This document shows positions 29,426 to 39,054 of a stretch of DNA of 64,000 nt, piece after piece. How positions within the stretch are numbered: position 1 is the first letter of the stretch; the number at the start of each line of letters is the position of its first letter. The stretch is from an uncultured Hyphomicrobiales bacterium (GTDB lineage Bacteria > Pseudomonadota > Alphaproteobacteria > Rhizobiales > Beijerinckiaceae): positions 1 through 64,000 of the forward strand of contig CAINED010000056.1 of NCBI GenBank assembly GCA_903847605.1, in the 5' to 3' direction. The position numbers and the translations under genes were made by a program. A model generated the notes under the pieces. The model was not told the DNA's origin. It made no database searches and saw nothing but the letters and a program-made list of their open reading frames with translations.

Positions 29426-30181
29426 GTGGCGCAATCCAAGCAAGACGGTGGCATTGTCGATACCATCAAGGTTATCATTGAGGCGCTGCTCATCGCCCTG
29501 GTGATCCGGACAGTCCTCTTCCAGCCCTTCAACATTCCCTCGGGTTCGCTGATCCCGACGCTGCTTGTCGGCGACTACCTCTTTGTTTCCAAATACGCTT
29601 ACGGTTATTCCCGGCACTCGATCCCGTTCAGCCCGAACATATTTTCCGGCCGCATCTGGGGAGCGCCGCCCAAGCGCGGCGATATCGCCGTGTTCAAGCT
29701 GCCGAGCGATGGTTCCACCGACTACATCAAGCGCGTCATCGGCATGCCCGGCGACAAGATCCAGATGATCGAGGGGCGGCTCTACATCAACGGTGTCATG
29801 GTGCCGCGCGAGCCGGTGAAGGAAATCGTCTCGACCGACGTCTTCGGCCGCGAGCGGCCCCTGCCGACCTATCGCGAGACGCTGCCGGGCGGCGTGAGCC
29901 ACCTCATCATCGAGCGCGACGGCGACCGCGGCACGTTCGACAATACCGGCGTCTTCGAAGTGCCGCCGGGCCATTACTTCATGGTCGGCGACAACCGCGA
30001 CAATTCCACCGATTCCCGCGAATCCCCGCAAAATGGCGGCGTCGGCTTCGTGCCTTACGAGAATTTCGTCGGGCGGGCCGAAATCATCTTCTTCTCCGTC
30101 AAGGATGGGGAAGCCGCCTGGCAGGTCTGGCGCTGGCCCTGGTCGGTCCGCTGGGACCGCCTTTTCTCCACGGTCCGGTGA
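29426..30181 (+). CDS. lepB: Signal peptidase I, second of two paralogues
   Basis: A 251-residue signal peptidase starting with GTG. The membrane anchor (IVDTIKVIIEALLIALVIRTVLF) is followed by the catalytic Ser motif NIPSGSLIPTLLVGDYLFVSKYAYGYSRHS, the Lys motif YIKRVIGMPGDKIQM and the box-E motif FMVGDNRDNSTDSR. This copy, directly upstream of rnc with a 1-base gap, matches the position of the canonical lepB in the order. The upstream 28573 gene is the extra paralogue. Confidence 0.93.
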   Translation: MAQSKQDGGIVDTIKVIIEALLIALVIRTVLFQPFNIPSGSLIPTLLVGDYLFVSKYAYGYSRHSIPFSPNIFSGRIWGAPPKRGDIAVFKLPSDGSTDYIKRVIGMPGDKIQMIEGRLYINGVMVPREPVKEIVSTDVFGRERPLPTYRETLPGGVSHLIIERDGDRGTFDNTGVFEVPPGHYFMVGDNRDNSTDSRESPQNGGVGFVPYENFVGRAEIIFFSVKDGEAAWQVWRWPWSVRWDRLFSTVR

Positions 30182-30182
30182 G

Positions 30183-30893
30183 ATGGCGCGCAGGGCTAAG
30201 CCCTCGATCCCGGCGCTGGAGGAGCGCCTCGGCTACAACTTTGCAAATCGCACCCTGCTCGAGCAGGCCCTGACCCATGTCAGCGCCATCAATTCGGGCC
30301 GGCTACGGTCGGAATCCTATCAGCGTCTCGAATTCCTCGGCGACCGCGTTCTCGGCCTCACCGTGTCCGAGATGCTGTTTGCGCACTTCCCAAAGGCGAC
30401 CGAGGGGGAAATGTCGCGCCGTCTCGCCGAACTTGTGAGACTCGAAACCTGCGCCGAAGTCGCGGAGGAATGGGGCCTCAGCGATTGGCTGCGTCTCGGC
30501 GCGGGCGAAGCCAGCACCGGGGGCGCCCGCAAGGCTGCAATTCTCGGCGATGTGTGCGAAGCTCTCATCGGCGCGGTTTTTCTGGACGGCGGTTATGCGC
30601 CGGCGCGCGCGCTGGTGGAAAAGGGCTGGGCGCAGCGCATGCAGCAGCCGCGCCGCCCGCTGCGCGACCCCAAGACATCGCTGCAGGAATGGGCGCAGGC
30701 GCGGGGAAACCCGCCGCCTGTCTATCGCGAGATCGAGCGCGCCGGGCCGGCGCACAAGCCGGAATTCACCATCGCCGTCGATGTCGAGGGCTTTGCCTCC
30801 ATCGAGGCGCGCGGCGCATCCAAGCGCGCGGGGGAACAGGCTGCTGCCCGCGCGTTTATGCAGCGAGAGAACATCAAGGAGGGCAAGGAGTGA
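30183..30893 (+). CDS. rnc: Ribonuclease III
   Basis: A 236-residue dsRNA-specific endonuclease used in rRNA and mRNA processing. The signature QRLEFLGDRVLGL (residues about 42-54) and the downstream GDVCEALIGAVFLDGGY give the four acidic metal ligands. A C-terminal dsRNA-binding domain is present (DPKTSLQEWAQARG...FASIEARGASKRAGEQAAARAFM). It begins 1 base after lepB and its stop overlaps the GTG of era. Confidence 0.95.
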   Translation: MARRAKPSIPALEERLGYNFANRTLLEQALTHVSAINSGRLRSESYQRLEFLGDRVLGLTVSEMLFAHFPKATEGEMSRRLAELVRLETCAEVAEEWGLSDWLRLGAGEASTGGARKAAILGDVCEALIGAVFLDGGYAPARALVEKGWAQRMQQPRRPLRDPKTSLQEWAQARGNPPPVYREIERAGPAHKPEFTIAVDVEGFASIEARGASKRAGEQAAARAFMQRENIKEGKE

Positions 30894-31819
30894 GCGAAGG
30901 CATGGAAGTGGCGCAAGGAACCGGACAGACGCGATGCGGCTTCGTCGCGCTGATCGGCGCGCCCAATGCCGGCAAGTCGACGCTCATCAACGCCCTCGTC
31001 GGCAGCAAGGTCTCCATCGTCTCGCGCAAGGTGCAGACGACGCGCACGCAGGTGCGCGGCATCGCGATGAAGGGCGATGCGCAGGTGATCCTCGTCGACA
31101 CGCCCGGCATCTTCAAGCCGAAGCGCCGCCTCGATCGCGCCATGGTGACATCGGCCTGGGGCGGCGCCGGCGACGCGGATGTCGTCTGCCTGCTTGTCGA
31201 TGTGCGCAAGGGTCTCGATGAAGAGACCGAAGCGATCGTCGACAAGCTCGGCGATGTGCGTCAGCCGAAGTTGCTCGTGCTCAACAAGATCGACACGCTC
31301 GAGCGTTCGAAACTTCTGCAACTCGCGCAGAGCCTGAACGAGAAGGCGAAGTTCGAAGCCACTTTCATGATCTCTGCGCTCAACGGCGACGGCGTCGACA
31401 GATTGCTCGAGGATATCGCCGCGCGCGTAAAGCCCGGACCCTGGCTCTATCCGGAAGACCAGATTTCAGATGCGCCGCTGCGCTCGCTCGCCGCCGAGAT
31501 CACGCGCGAAAAGCTGTTCGAGCGCTTGCACGACGAATTGCCGTATCAGCTCACCGTGGAGACGGAGAGCTGGAAGGATTTGCCGGACGGCAGCGCGCGC
31601 ATCGAGCAGACGATCTATGTGACGCGCGAAAGCCATCGCAAGATCGTCATCGGCGAAGGCGGGCGCGTGCTCAAATCCGTCGGCAGCGCCTCGCGCAAGG
31701 AGATCGGCGAAGCGGCGGACCAGAAGGTCCATCTCTTCCTGTTCGTGAAAGTGCGCGAAAACTGGGTCGACGATCCCGAACGCTACCGCGAGATGGGCCT
31801 CGAATTTCCCAGGAATTGA
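30890..31819 (+). CDS. era: GTPase Era
   Basis: A 309-residue GTPase for 16S rRNA and 30S maturation. G1 is GAPNAGKSTLIN, G2 region VQTTRTQVRG, G3 DTPGIF and G4 NKID. The C-terminal KH domain contains KIVIGEGGRVLKSVGSASRKEI. GTG at 30890 is taken because AAGGAGG lies 6 bases before it; ATG at 30902 is the alternative. The start overlaps the rnc stop by 4 bases. Confidence 0.95.
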   Translation: MSEGMEVAQGTGQTRCGFVALIGAPNAGKSTLINALVGSKVSIVSRKVQTTRTQVRGIAMKGDAQVILVDTPGIFKPKRRLDRAMVTSAWGGAGDADVVCLLVDVRKGLDEETEAIVDKLGDVRQPKLLVLNKIDTLERSKLLQLAQSLNEKAKFEATFMISALNGDGVDRLLEDIAARVKPGPWLYPEDQISDAPLRSLAAEITREKLFERLHDELPYQLTVETESWKDLPDGSARIEQTIYVTRESHRKIVIGEGGRVLKSVGSASRKEIGEAADQKVHLFLFVKVRENWVDDPERYREMGLEFPRN

Positions 31820-31839
31820 GCGGCAAAGGTCCAAACGGG

Positions 31840-33057
31840 ATGGAAGCGCAGGAAGGCGGGCCAGCCACCCCCGAAAAGATCGTTCGCGGCACGCCAGCCT
31901 ATCGGCGCACGTCGCTTGCGATCTTTTCCTGCGGCTTCTCGATCTTCGCCATTCTCTATTGCACGCAGCCGATTCTGCCGCAGCTCGTGCAGGAGTTTTC
32001 GGTAACGCCCGCGCAGTCTTCGCTGGCCCTGTCGCTCACGACGATCTCCATGGCGATCGCGATGCTCTTTGCGAGTTCGCTGTCGGAAGGCTGGGGCCGC
32101 AAATCCCTCATGCTCGGCGCATTGATCTCGTCGTCGATCTTCACGCTCGCGCTCGCATTCGCGCAGGAGTGGAACCAGATTCTCTGGCTGCGCGCGCTGG
32201 CCGGCGTAGGCCTCAGCGGCATGCCCGCTGTCGCGCTCGCCTATCTCGGCGAGGAAATGGACAAGGGCTCGGTCGCACCCGCTGTGGGGCTTTATATCGG
32301 CGGCGGCGCTGTCGGCGGCATGTCCGGCCGTCTCGTCACGTCTTTTCTCGCCGACTATGGCAGCTGGCGTCTCGCGATGGCGGCGCTTGGCGTTCTCGGC
32401 CTCATGTCGGCGCTGGTCTTCTGGCGCGCGCTTGAGCCGTCACGCTTCTTCGTGCCGCGCAAGGTCGCACTCGGCGCGATGACGCGCAGCCTCCTTGGCC
32501 ATTTCCGCAATCCCGGCATCGTGCTGCTGGCCATTGCAGGGTTTGTTATGCTCGGCGGCTACATGGCGCTGTTCAACTATATCGGCTTTCGCCTGCAAGG
32601 CGCGCCGTTCAACTGGAGCCAGACGGCGGCGGGGCTGATCTTCGTCGTCTATCTTCTTGGATCGGTCGGCTCCGCGCATATGGGTGCGCTTGCGGCGCGT
32701 TACGGACGCGGGCGCATGCTGATGGCGACGCTCGCGATTTCGCTCGCCGGTCTGGCGCTGATGACGCCCGACAATTTTTTGATCATAGCCGTCGGCCTTG
32801 CCGTTATGACCTATGGCTTCTTCGGCGCGCATTCGATCTGCAGCGGCTGGGCGCCCGCGCTTGCAGTCCGCGACAAGGCGCAGGCCTCTTCGCTCTATCT
32901 CTTGCTCTATTACATCGGCGGCGGCGTCGCCGGCTCCATGGGCGGCATATTCTGGCAGATGAACGGCTGGAACGGCGTCGCGCTATTTTCGGCCGTGCTA
33001 TATGTACTGGCCTTCGCCATCGCATTCGCCATGACGCGTTTCGCTAACACTCAATAG
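31840..33057 (+). CDS. MFS transporter (YnfM-like)
   Basis: A 405-residue protein with 12 predicted membrane segments. The MFS motif A-like loop is SLSEGWGRKSLMLGA (between segments 2 and 3), and a long glycine-rich segment GLYIGGGAVGGMSGRLV forms helix 5. The family exports small molecules by proton antiport. It lies between era and recO, which are normally adjacent, so it is a small insertion in the core order. TTG at 31816 overlapping era is the alternative start. Confidence 0.85.
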   Translation: MEAQEGGPATPEKIVRGTPAYRRTSLAIFSCGFSIFAILYCTQPILPQLVQEFSVTPAQSSLALSLTTISMAIAMLFASSLSEGWGRKSLMLGALISSSIFTLALAFAQEWNQILWLRALAGVGLSGMPAVALAYLGEEMDKGSVAPAVGLYIGGGAVGGMSGRLVTSFLADYGSWRLAMAALGVLGLMSALVFWRALEPSRFFVPRKVALGAMTRSLLGHFRNPGIVLLAIAGFVMLGGYMALFNYIGFRLQGAPFNWSQTAAGLIFVVYLLGSVGSAHMGALAARYGRGRMLMATLAISLAGLALMTPDNFLIIAVGLAVMTYGFFGAHSICSGWAPALAVRDKAQASSLYLLLYYIGGGVAGSMGGIFWQMNGWNGVALFSAVLYVLAFAIAFAMTRFANTQ

Positions 33058-33070
33058 GTGCCAGCTTCCG

Positions 33071-33805
33071 ATGGAATGGCGCGACGAAGGATTGATCATC
33101 GGTTTGCGCAAGCACGGCGAGACCAGCGTCATCGTCGAGCTTATGACGCGCGCCCATGGCCGCCATCTCGGCATCGTCAAGGGCGGCCGCTCCAAGCGTC
33201 TGCAACCCGTATTGCAACAGGGCAATAGCCTCGATGTCGTCTGGCGCGCGCGCCTTGAGGAACATCTCGGCCTCTACCAGGTCGAGGAATCGCGCACCCG
33301 CGCGGCCCGTCTCATGGAAAGCGGCATGGCGCTATCCGGCCTCGGTCATATCGGCGACCTTCTGCGCCTGCTGCCCGAGCGCGATCCGCACGAAAATCTC
33401 TTCGCCATGGCCGAAGCTCTGGCCGATCATCTCGACCGGATCGACCTCGCGCCGCAACTCATGGTGCGCTTCGAACTGGAAATTCTGCGAGACCTCGGCT
33501 TCGGCCTCGACATGAGCGAATGCGCCGCAACGGGCACGCGCGAGGATCTTGTTTACGTGTCGCCGAAATCGGGCAGGGCGGTGTCGCGCGGCGCGGGCGA
33601 ACCGTGGAAAGACAGGCTGCTCGCGCTGCCGGATTTCCTGCTGAAGGACTTTGGCGCGCTGGAGAGCATCGACGAAGGCGATGTTCGAAACGCTTTCCGT
33701 CTCACGGGCTATTTTCTGGAGAGAAACGTCTTCGGCCCCAGGCAGATCGGCCTGCCGGACGGAAGAGCGCGATTTCTGGCCTCGGCCTTCGGCTCTGACG
33801 TGTAA
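33071..33805 (+). CDS. recO: DNA repair protein RecO
   Basis: A 244-residue recombination mediator that loads RecA with RecR. The N-terminal OB fold begins MEWRDEGLIIGLRKHGETSVIVELMTRAHGRHLGIVKGGRSKR; the helical C-terminal domain follows (LMVRFELEILRDLGFGLDMSECAATG). A zinc-binding Cys set is incomplete, as is common in alphaproteobacterial RecO. The gene begins 13 bases after the MFS gene. Confidence 0.93.
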   Translation: MEWRDEGLIIGLRKHGETSVIVELMTRAHGRHLGIVKGGRSKRLQPVLQQGNSLDVVWRARLEEHLGLYQVEESRTRAARLMESGMALSGLGHIGDLLRLLPERDPHENLFAMAEALADHLDRIDLAPQLMVRFELEILRDLGFGLDMSECAATGTREDLVYVSPKSGRAVSRGAGEPWKDRLLALPDFLLKDFGALESIDEGDVRNAFRLTGYFLERNVFGPRQIGLPDGRARFLASAFGSDV

Positions 33806-33812
33806 AAACGGA

Positions 33813-34019
33813 TTATTCGCAGACCTTGCGCGCGACGGTACCGGAAACGCCATAGCCGTCGTCGACCGCGACCTGCACGATGCGGCAATTGCCGCTATCC
33901 TGCGCCGCCTGAACCTTGCCGGTTTGCGAGGACGCAGCGAGAAGAACAGCCGCCAGCGCCATCGCCGCCACCAGTCCCGAGAACGTCATCAAACGAACCA
34001 TTGTTCTGCTCATCTGCAT
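33813..34019 (-). CDS. Small exported or membrane-anchored hypothetical protein
   Basis: A 68-residue protein. The first 40 residues are a signal or membrane segment (MVRLMTFSGLVAAMALAAVLLAASS), followed by a short mature part with two cysteines (SGNCRIVQVAVDDGYGVSGTVARKVCE), probably a disulfide in the periplasm. An ATG at 34013 is nearly as good a start. It converges with recO. No family recognised. Confidence 0.5.
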   Translation of the reverse strand: MQMSRTMVRLMTFSGLVAAMALAAVLLAASSQTGKVQAAQDSGNCRIVQVAVDDGYGVSGTVARKVCE

Positions 34020-34265
34020 GGAGCGGACCAATCCCCCTTGGCCGGTCATCGCTCATGACCGGACAATAACCTTTGAAACTGTGGATGATGTGCGCGGGCG
34101 CACACGAGATGACCGCCGTGTAAGTGCTTCGCGGCAAGGCGGCTAGTGCATTCCTGCAACACTGCGCCCGAATGCTGCTAGTAACCTGAATTTAGACGGT
34201 AAACTGTGCAGTGGCGCGGCGCGAAAACCGAGCCCCCGCAAGGCTTTCGGCGGGCCGGGCGCCGG

Positions 34266-34520
34266 CTATTTCCTCCCGCTCCTCACGGACAGAATCCGCA
34301 GGACCGTGAAGAAGACGACCGCGAGCCAGAACAGGGAGGCGATCAGCAGTTCGACGGCAAAGCGGGTCCAGAACAGCACCGGCGTCTCCGAACGCCTCAC
34401 GCCCCCGTCACGAATGCCGATGCGCTCGAAGCCCAGCCCCTGCCAGACCTCGTATGTTGCCAGGAAGCCAAGGGCCGTGGCGATGATGATGAGAGCGAAG
34501 AGGGCAAGACGCTGCTTCAT
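34266..34520 (-). CDS. Small two-helix membrane protein
   Basis: An 84-residue protein with membrane helices at residues 5-25 (LALFALIIIATALGFLATY) and 55-78 (FAVELLIASLFWLAVVFFTVL), with a short charged loop and a basic C-terminus (SVRSGRK). GGAG lies 6 bases before the ATG. It follows the nitronate monooxygenase gene on the same strand. Function unknown. Confidence 0.5.
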   Translation of the reverse strand: MKQRLALFALIIIATALGFLATYEVWQGLGFERIGIRDGGVRRSETPVLFWTRFAVELLIASLFWLAVVFFTVLRILSVRSGRK

Positions 34521-34547
34521 GGGTGCTCCGGCAGGTGATCGCGAGCG

Positions 34548-35528
34548 CTAGCGCAGCACATAGTCGGAGTTCTCGCCGAGACGCTCGCAAGCTTGTGCAA
34601 TCATGTTTTCGACGATGCGCGCGGCGGGGGGCGCGGCCTGTATGACACCCGACACTTCTCCCATCAGCACGCCGGTATTATCGGCGTCGCCCCTGCCAAA
34701 AGCACTCCAAAATTTTTCGCTTTCGGAATCTATGGATGCCTCCAGTTCACGTTCTCGCCCATGCCATTTGCCGACGAAACTGTTCTTCAATACGCGGACA
34801 ATGAATTCGGAATTCGGCCAGTAACGCTTTCTCGCGACATCGACTGAAATTGACTTCATCGTGGAATCGCCATCGGCAGCGATGATCGCGCGACGAAACC
34901 CTTCCGGAGCTTCTGACTCTGCGCTAGCGACAAAGCGCGTGCCAACCAGTACCCCCTCGGCGCCGAGCATTAGAGCTGCCGCGAGACCGCGCCCGTCTCC
35001 AACGCCGCCAGCTGCGACTAGAATCGTCTCCGGCGAATGTTTCGCTAGGTAATCCGCTGCCTCTGGAACGAGGGTGAAAGTACCGCGATAGCCGCTGTGG
35101 CCTCCCGCTTCGCAGCCCTCAGCAACAATGATGTCGGCGCCGGCATCGACCGCTTCGCGCACGTATTTCATGCCCTGTACCTGGCAGATCAGGGGAATGC
35201 CCTGGCTCTTGATGCGCGATGCGTGCGGTTCCAGCTCACCGAAAGAAAGCATCAACGCCGCGGGGTGCTTGGCCAGCGCTTGTTCGAGCAATTTTGGATT
35301 TTGCGCCACGGACCAGGTGATGAAGCCGCAGCCCACCCGCGCGTCGCCCGCCGCGGCGAATTGCTGCTCTAGCCATTCGGAGTCGCCGTAGCCGCCGCCG
35401 ATAATCCCCAAGCCGCCGGAATTCGACACGGCGGCGGCGAGACGGCCCCCCGCCATAACGCCCATTGGGGCCAGCAAGATTGGATGTTTGATGCCCAGTC
35501 GCTTATTTAGACGTGTTTGCAACTGCAT
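34548..35528 (-). CDS. Nitronate monooxygenase-like FMN flavoprotein
   Basis: A 326-residue TIM-barrel of the NMO/2-nitropropane dioxygenase family. MQLQTRLNKRLGIKHPILLAPMGVMAGGRLAAAVSNSGGLGIIGGG is the usual N-terminus, AEGCEAGGHSGYRG carries the catalytic His, and LVAAGGVGDGRGLAAALMLGAEGVLVGTRF binds FMN phosphate. A further ATG at 35579 would add 17 residues; 35528 fits the family N-terminus. It could detoxify propionate 3-nitronate or act in nitroalkane catabolism; the family is also often mis-assigned to enoyl reductases. Confidence 0.82.
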   Translation of the reverse strand: MQLQTRLNKRLGIKHPILLAPMGVMAGGRLAAAVSNSGGLGIIGGGYGDSEWLEQQFAAAGDARVGCGFITWSVAQNPKLLEQALAKHPAALMLSFGELEPHASRIKSQGIPLICQVQGMKYVREAVDAGADIIVAEGCEAGGHSGYRGTFTLVPEAADYLAKHSPETILVAAGGVGDGRGLAAALMLGAEGVLVGTRFVASAESEAPEGFRRAIIAADGDSTMKSISVDVARKRYWPNSEFIVRVLKNSFVGKWHGRERELEASIDSESEKFWSAFGRGDADNTGVLMGEVSGVIQAAPPAARIVENMIAQACERLGENSDYVLR

Positions 35529-35652
35529 GGCTGCCTCGGTCGCGAACGCACCTGATTTGCTTTCGAGCATAGGTCGCATTTTGGCGCAGGAAACGAAAAT
35601 TGCAGAGTCCGAGAATACGGCACTCTACGTGCTGGGCCAGTGCTGCACAGTA

Positions 35653-35681
35653 TTGACAAATTCTGAAAATATTCCTATATG
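35653..35681 (+). promoter_or_regulatory. Sigma-70-type promoter upstream of parC
   Basis: A perfect -35 box TTGACA (35653-35658) is followed after exactly 17 bases by TATATG (35676-35681). The stretch is sharply A+T-rich in a G+C-rich context. Transcription would start near 35688, far upstream of the parC ATG at 36065. Confidence 0.6.
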
Positions 35682-35884
35682 ACTTTAATCCTATCCACGA
35701 GGGGCCGGTCGCGAGCGGTCGTTTCAGGCGGATGGGACCGGCGCCTGGGGGTCGTGTTCACCGGACATGGCGTGCGGGCCGGACCGCCAGCACGCATGGG
35801 CCGCAAGGCTCATGCCGATTCCCGTTGCACCGCCATTGGCGTTGTATTCCCAGGGTTTGGCGGACCCCGCAAAAAGCCGGATCG

Positions 35885-35939
35885 CGGGACGCTGGTGCGC
35901 CAGACCATCCCTATCCTTACAGGCCGCGCCAGCGTCCCG
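35885..35939 (+). repeat. 14-bp inverted repeat in the parC leader
   Basis: CGGGACGCTGGTGC (35885-35898) is complementary to GCGCCAGCGTCCCG (35926-35939) apart from one G-U pair, with a 27-base loop. It is not followed by a T-run, so it is not a simple terminator. Confidence 0.5.
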
Positions 35940-36064
35940 TGACCCTTCTCAACCCGCCCTTCGTCGAGGCGCGGGGACGTTTTTCCGCGTCCGGTCGAAG
36001 CCCGCGCCGCACGCGCACAAAACAAGAACTTGTTTCGAATCGTCCCGTCATTTAGGCCACGGTC

Positions 36065-38326
36065 ATGGGCAAGCCAGTCGATCCAAAATCCATTCCGCCG
36101 GGCCCCGACGGGGGCGCCGAACTCGTCAATCTCAAGGATGCGCTCGAGGAGCGCTATCTCGCCTATGCGCTCTCCACCATCATGGGCCGGGCGCTGCCGG
36201 ATGCGCGCGACGGGCTGAAGCCTGTTCACCGCCGCATCCTATACGGCATGCAGATCTTGAGGCTCGATCCCGGCACGGCCTTCAAGAAATGCGCAAAGAT
36301 CGTCGGCGACGTGATGGGTTCGTTCCATCCGCACGGCGATCAGGCGATCTATGACGCGCTCGTGCGTCTCGCGCAGGATTTTTCCTCGCGCTACCCGCTG
36401 ATCGATGGGCAGGGCAATTTCGGCAATATCGACGGCGATGCGCCCGCCGCCTATCGCTACACCGAAGCGCGGATGACCGACATCGCGGCGCTGCTGCTCG
36501 AAGGCATCGACGAAGACGCGATCGACTTCCGCGAAAACTATTCCGGCGACCAGAAAGAGCCTGTCGTTCTGCCGGCGGCCTTTCCGAACATGCTGGCCAA
36601 TGGCGCGCAGGGCATCGCCGTGGGCATGGCGACATCCATTCCGCCGCACAATCTCGCCGAACTCTGCGACGCGGCGCATTATCTCGTCACGCATCCCAAT
36701 GCGAATTCCGATCAGCTCTTCTCCTTCGTGCAGGGGCCGGATTTCCCGACCGGCGGCGTCATCGTCGACGACAGCGAGACGATCAAGGAGGCCTATCGCA
36801 CCGGGCGCGGCTCCTTCCGCGTGCGCGCACGATGGGAGAAGGAAGACGCGGGCCGCGGCACATGGGTCGCCGTCGTCACCGAAATTCCCTACATGGTGCA
36901 GAAGTCGCGACTGATCGAAAAGCTCGCGGAACTCCTGAACGACAAAAAGCTGCCGCTCGTCGCCGACATCAGGGACGAATCCGCCGAGGACGTGCGTATC
37001 GTCATCGAGCCGCGCGCGCGCACGGTCGAACCTGAAATCATGATGGCGACGCTGTTCAAGCTCTCCGAGCTCGAAACGCGCTTCTCCATGAACATGAACG
37101 TGCTGGTTGACGGCAAGGTGCCGCGCGTCGTGTCGCTGTCCGACGCGTTGAAGCAATGGCTCGACCATCGCCGCCAGGTTTTGCAACGCCGTTCGCGCGA
37201 CCGGTTGAAAGACATCGAACATCGCCTCGAAGTTCTCGCAGGCATGCTGATCGTCTTCCTCAATCTCGACGAAGTCATCCGCATCATCCGCGAGGAGGAC
37301 GAGCCGAAGGAAGCGCTGATGGCGCGCTTCGCGCTGTCCGAGGTTCAGGCGAATTACATTCTCGACACCCGCCTGCGCTCGCTGCGCAAGCTTGAGGAAA
37401 TGCAGCTCAAGAGCGAACACGACGAGCTGATGAAGGAGAAGGCGGATATCGAGGATCTGCTTGGCGACGAGAAGCGCCAGTGGAAAGTCATCCAGCTTCA
37501 GATCCGCGACATCAGGAAGAAATATGGGCCTGAGACGAAGATCGGCAAGCGCCGCACGACCTTCGCGGAAGCGCATGAGACCGTCGATGTCGACATCGTT
37601 TCCGAAGCGCTGATCGAGCGCGAACCGATCACCGTCGTCGTCAGCGAAAAGGGCTGGGTGCGCGCGCTCAAGGGCCATCAGGCCGATGTGTCGACCTTGC
37701 AGTTCAAGGGCGACGACGCGCTGCACACGTCCTTCCTCGCCGAGACGATTTCCAAGATCCTCGTGCTCGCGACGAACGGGCGCGTGCATACGATCGATGC
37801 CTCGAAACTGCCGGGCGGGCGCGGCTTCGGCGAGCCGATCCGCATTTTGACCGAGATCGAGGAAGGCGCCGACGTCGCCGCCGTCTTCCCCTATCAGGCC
37901 GGCGCGAAGATGCTCGTCGCGTCATCGGGCGGCAATGGTTTCATCGTGCCGCAGGACGAGATGATCGGTACGACGCGCAAGGGCAAGGGCCTCATCAACG
38001 TCTCCGGCAGCGAAAAGGCCTCGGTCATCGTTCCCGCAGATGGCGATCATGTCGCCGTCATCGGCGAAAACCGCAAGCTGGTCGTTTTCCCGCTTGAGCA
38101 GGTGCCGGAAATGGCGCGCGGCAAGGGCGTGCGTCTGCAGAAGTACAAGGACGGCGGCATCGCCGACGCGAAGGTCTTCGCAATCGCGGACGGCCTTACC
38201 TGGCAAGACAGCGCCGGACGGACCTTCACAGTCGCAAGGCCGGAGCTGAACGAATGGATCGGCAACCGCGCCGATGCGGGGCGTCTGCCGCCAAAGGGAT
38301 TTCCGAAGAACAACCGGTTCTGGTGA
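36065..38326 (+). CDS. parC: DNA topoisomerase IV subunit A
   Basis: A 753-residue type IIA topoisomerase subunit that decatenates chromosomes with ParE. The breakage-reunion domain begins [33 protein letters not shown], and the catalytic Tyr is in [11 protein letters not shown] (residues about 140-150), preceded by the quinolone-resistance region [23 protein letters not shown]. The C-terminal beta-pinwheel repeats are shorter than in GyrA and lack a clear GyrA box, supporting ParC. Promoter at 35653. Confidence 0.95.
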   Translation: MGKPVDPKSIPPGPDGGAELVNLKDALEERYLAYALSTIMGRALPDARDGLKPVHRRILYGMQILRLDPGTAFKKCAKIVGDVMGSFHPHGDQAIYDALVRLAQDFSSRYPLIDGQGNFGNIDGDAPAAYRYTEARMTDIAALLLEGIDEDAIDFRENYSGDQKEPVVLPAAFPNMLANGAQGIAVGMATSIPPHNLAELCDAAHYLVTHPNANSDQLFSFVQGPDFPTGGVIVDDSETIKEAYRTGRGSFRVRARWEKEDAGRGTWVAVVTEIPYMVQKSRLIEKLAELLNDKKLPLVADIRDESAEDVRIVIEPRARTVEPEIMMATLFKLSELETRFSMNMNVLVDGKVPRVVSLSDALKQWLDHRRQVLQRRSRDRLKDIEHRLEVLAGMLIVFLNLDEVIRIIREEDEPKEALMARFALSEVQANYILDTRLRSLRKLEEMQLKSEHDELMKEKADIEDLLGDEKRQWKVIQLQIRDIRKKYGPETKIGKRRTTFAEAHETVDVDIVSEALIEREPITVVVSEKGWVRALKGHQADVSTLQFKGDDALHTSFLAETISKILVLATNGRVHTIDASKLPGGRGFGEPIRILTEIEEGADVAAVFPYQAGAKMLVASSGGNGFIVPQDEMIGTTRKGKGLINVSGSEKASVIVPADGDHVAVIGENRKLVVFPLEQVPEMARGKGVRLQKYKDGGIADAKVFAIADGLTWQDSAGRTFTVARPELNEWIGNRADAGRLPPKGFPKNNRFW

Positions 38327-38338
38327 GAGCGCGGATGC

Positions 38339-38968
38339 TCACCCCCGCGCATCCCACAACAGCTTCACGCCGATGGCGCCGATGAAGCCGCCGACCGCAC
38401 GGTCGATCGTCGTTTTGGCACGTGCATAAAGCGCGCGCGGTTTCGGCAGTGAGAAGCCCAGCGCGACGAGACCATACCACGCCGTTTCCTGCACGAAGAC
38501 GATCGCGAGGATCGCTGAGATCATCCATGCCGGCATATTGGCCGGCAGCAGCGCGATGAAGATCGAGGCAAAGAACAGGATGCATTTCGGATTGGACAAT
38601 TGCGTCCACAGCGCAAACAGAAACGAGCGCCAGAGGCCGCGCGCGCCGGTCGTACTTGCTTCTACTGAAGGCAGCGGATCGCGCGCATGGCGGAAAATCT
38701 GCACGGCGATCCAGATCAGGAAAAGCGCGCCGGCAATCTTGAAGGCGAGGAACAGCGCCGGCAATTGATCGAGCGCAGCCTTCAGGCCGAGTAGAGCGGC
38801 AGCCGCGTAAAAAGTCGCGCCCGCGCCCATGCCGAAGGCAGACGCCACCGCATCGGCGCGCGAGACCGCCACCGCATTGCGCACCACCAGCACGAAGCTG
38901 GGACCGGGCGACATAGCCGCAAGAAGATGAGCGAAGGCAATGGTGGCAAGAAGGAGCAGGTCGTTCAT
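38339..38968 (-). CDS. LysE/RhtB-family amino acid exporter
   Basis: A 209-residue inner-membrane protein with about six membrane segments. The family motif AHLLAAMSPGPSFVLVVRNAVAVSRADAVASAFGMGAGA is at residues 12-50. The start at 38968 fits the short periplasmic N-terminus of the family. It converges with parC, leaving 12 bases between the ends. Confidence 0.85.
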   Translation of the reverse strand: MNDLLLLATIAFAHLLAAMSPGPSFVLVVRNAVAVSRADAVASAFGMGAGATFYAAAALLGLKAALDQLPALFLAFKIAGALFLIWIAVQIFRHARDPLPSVEASTTGARGLWRSFLFALWTQLSNPKCILFFASIFIALLPANMPAWMISAILAIVFVQETAWYGLVALGFSLPKPRALYARAKTTIDRAVGGFIGAIGVKLLWDARG

Positions 38969-39054
38969 ACGAGTTTCGCGTGAATTTGCATTTCTGTTGC
39001 GTCCGCAGCCTATCTGGGCAAGGCTTTCATAGGCAGCATGGGCCGGAGTCTGCA

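Larger units (their letters stand above)
35529..36064. other. Intergenic region and leader upstream of parC (536 bases)
   Basis: No convincing gene is seen. It contains a promoter pointing to parC (35653-35681), about 380 bases of G+C-rich transcribed leader, and an inverted repeat (35885-35898 with 35926-35939). Small frames in it lack ribosome-binding sites. A non-coding RNA or attenuating leader is possible. Confidence 0.5.

Noticed and set aside
35679-35942. An 87-codon frame in the parC leader
   Set aside because: Its ATG overlaps the -10 box of the promoter, so it could not be translated from that transcript, and it has no ribosome-binding site.
35690-36060. SRP RNA, 6S RNA or tmRNA in the parC leader
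   Set aside because: None of the recognisable conserved cores (for example the SRP GGAAGGAAGCAGC-type loop) could be found.
36239-37789. A 516-codon open frame on the minus strand
   Set aside because: It lies fully antisense to parC, has the His/Arg-rich composition of a shadow frame, and no ribosome-binding site or motif.
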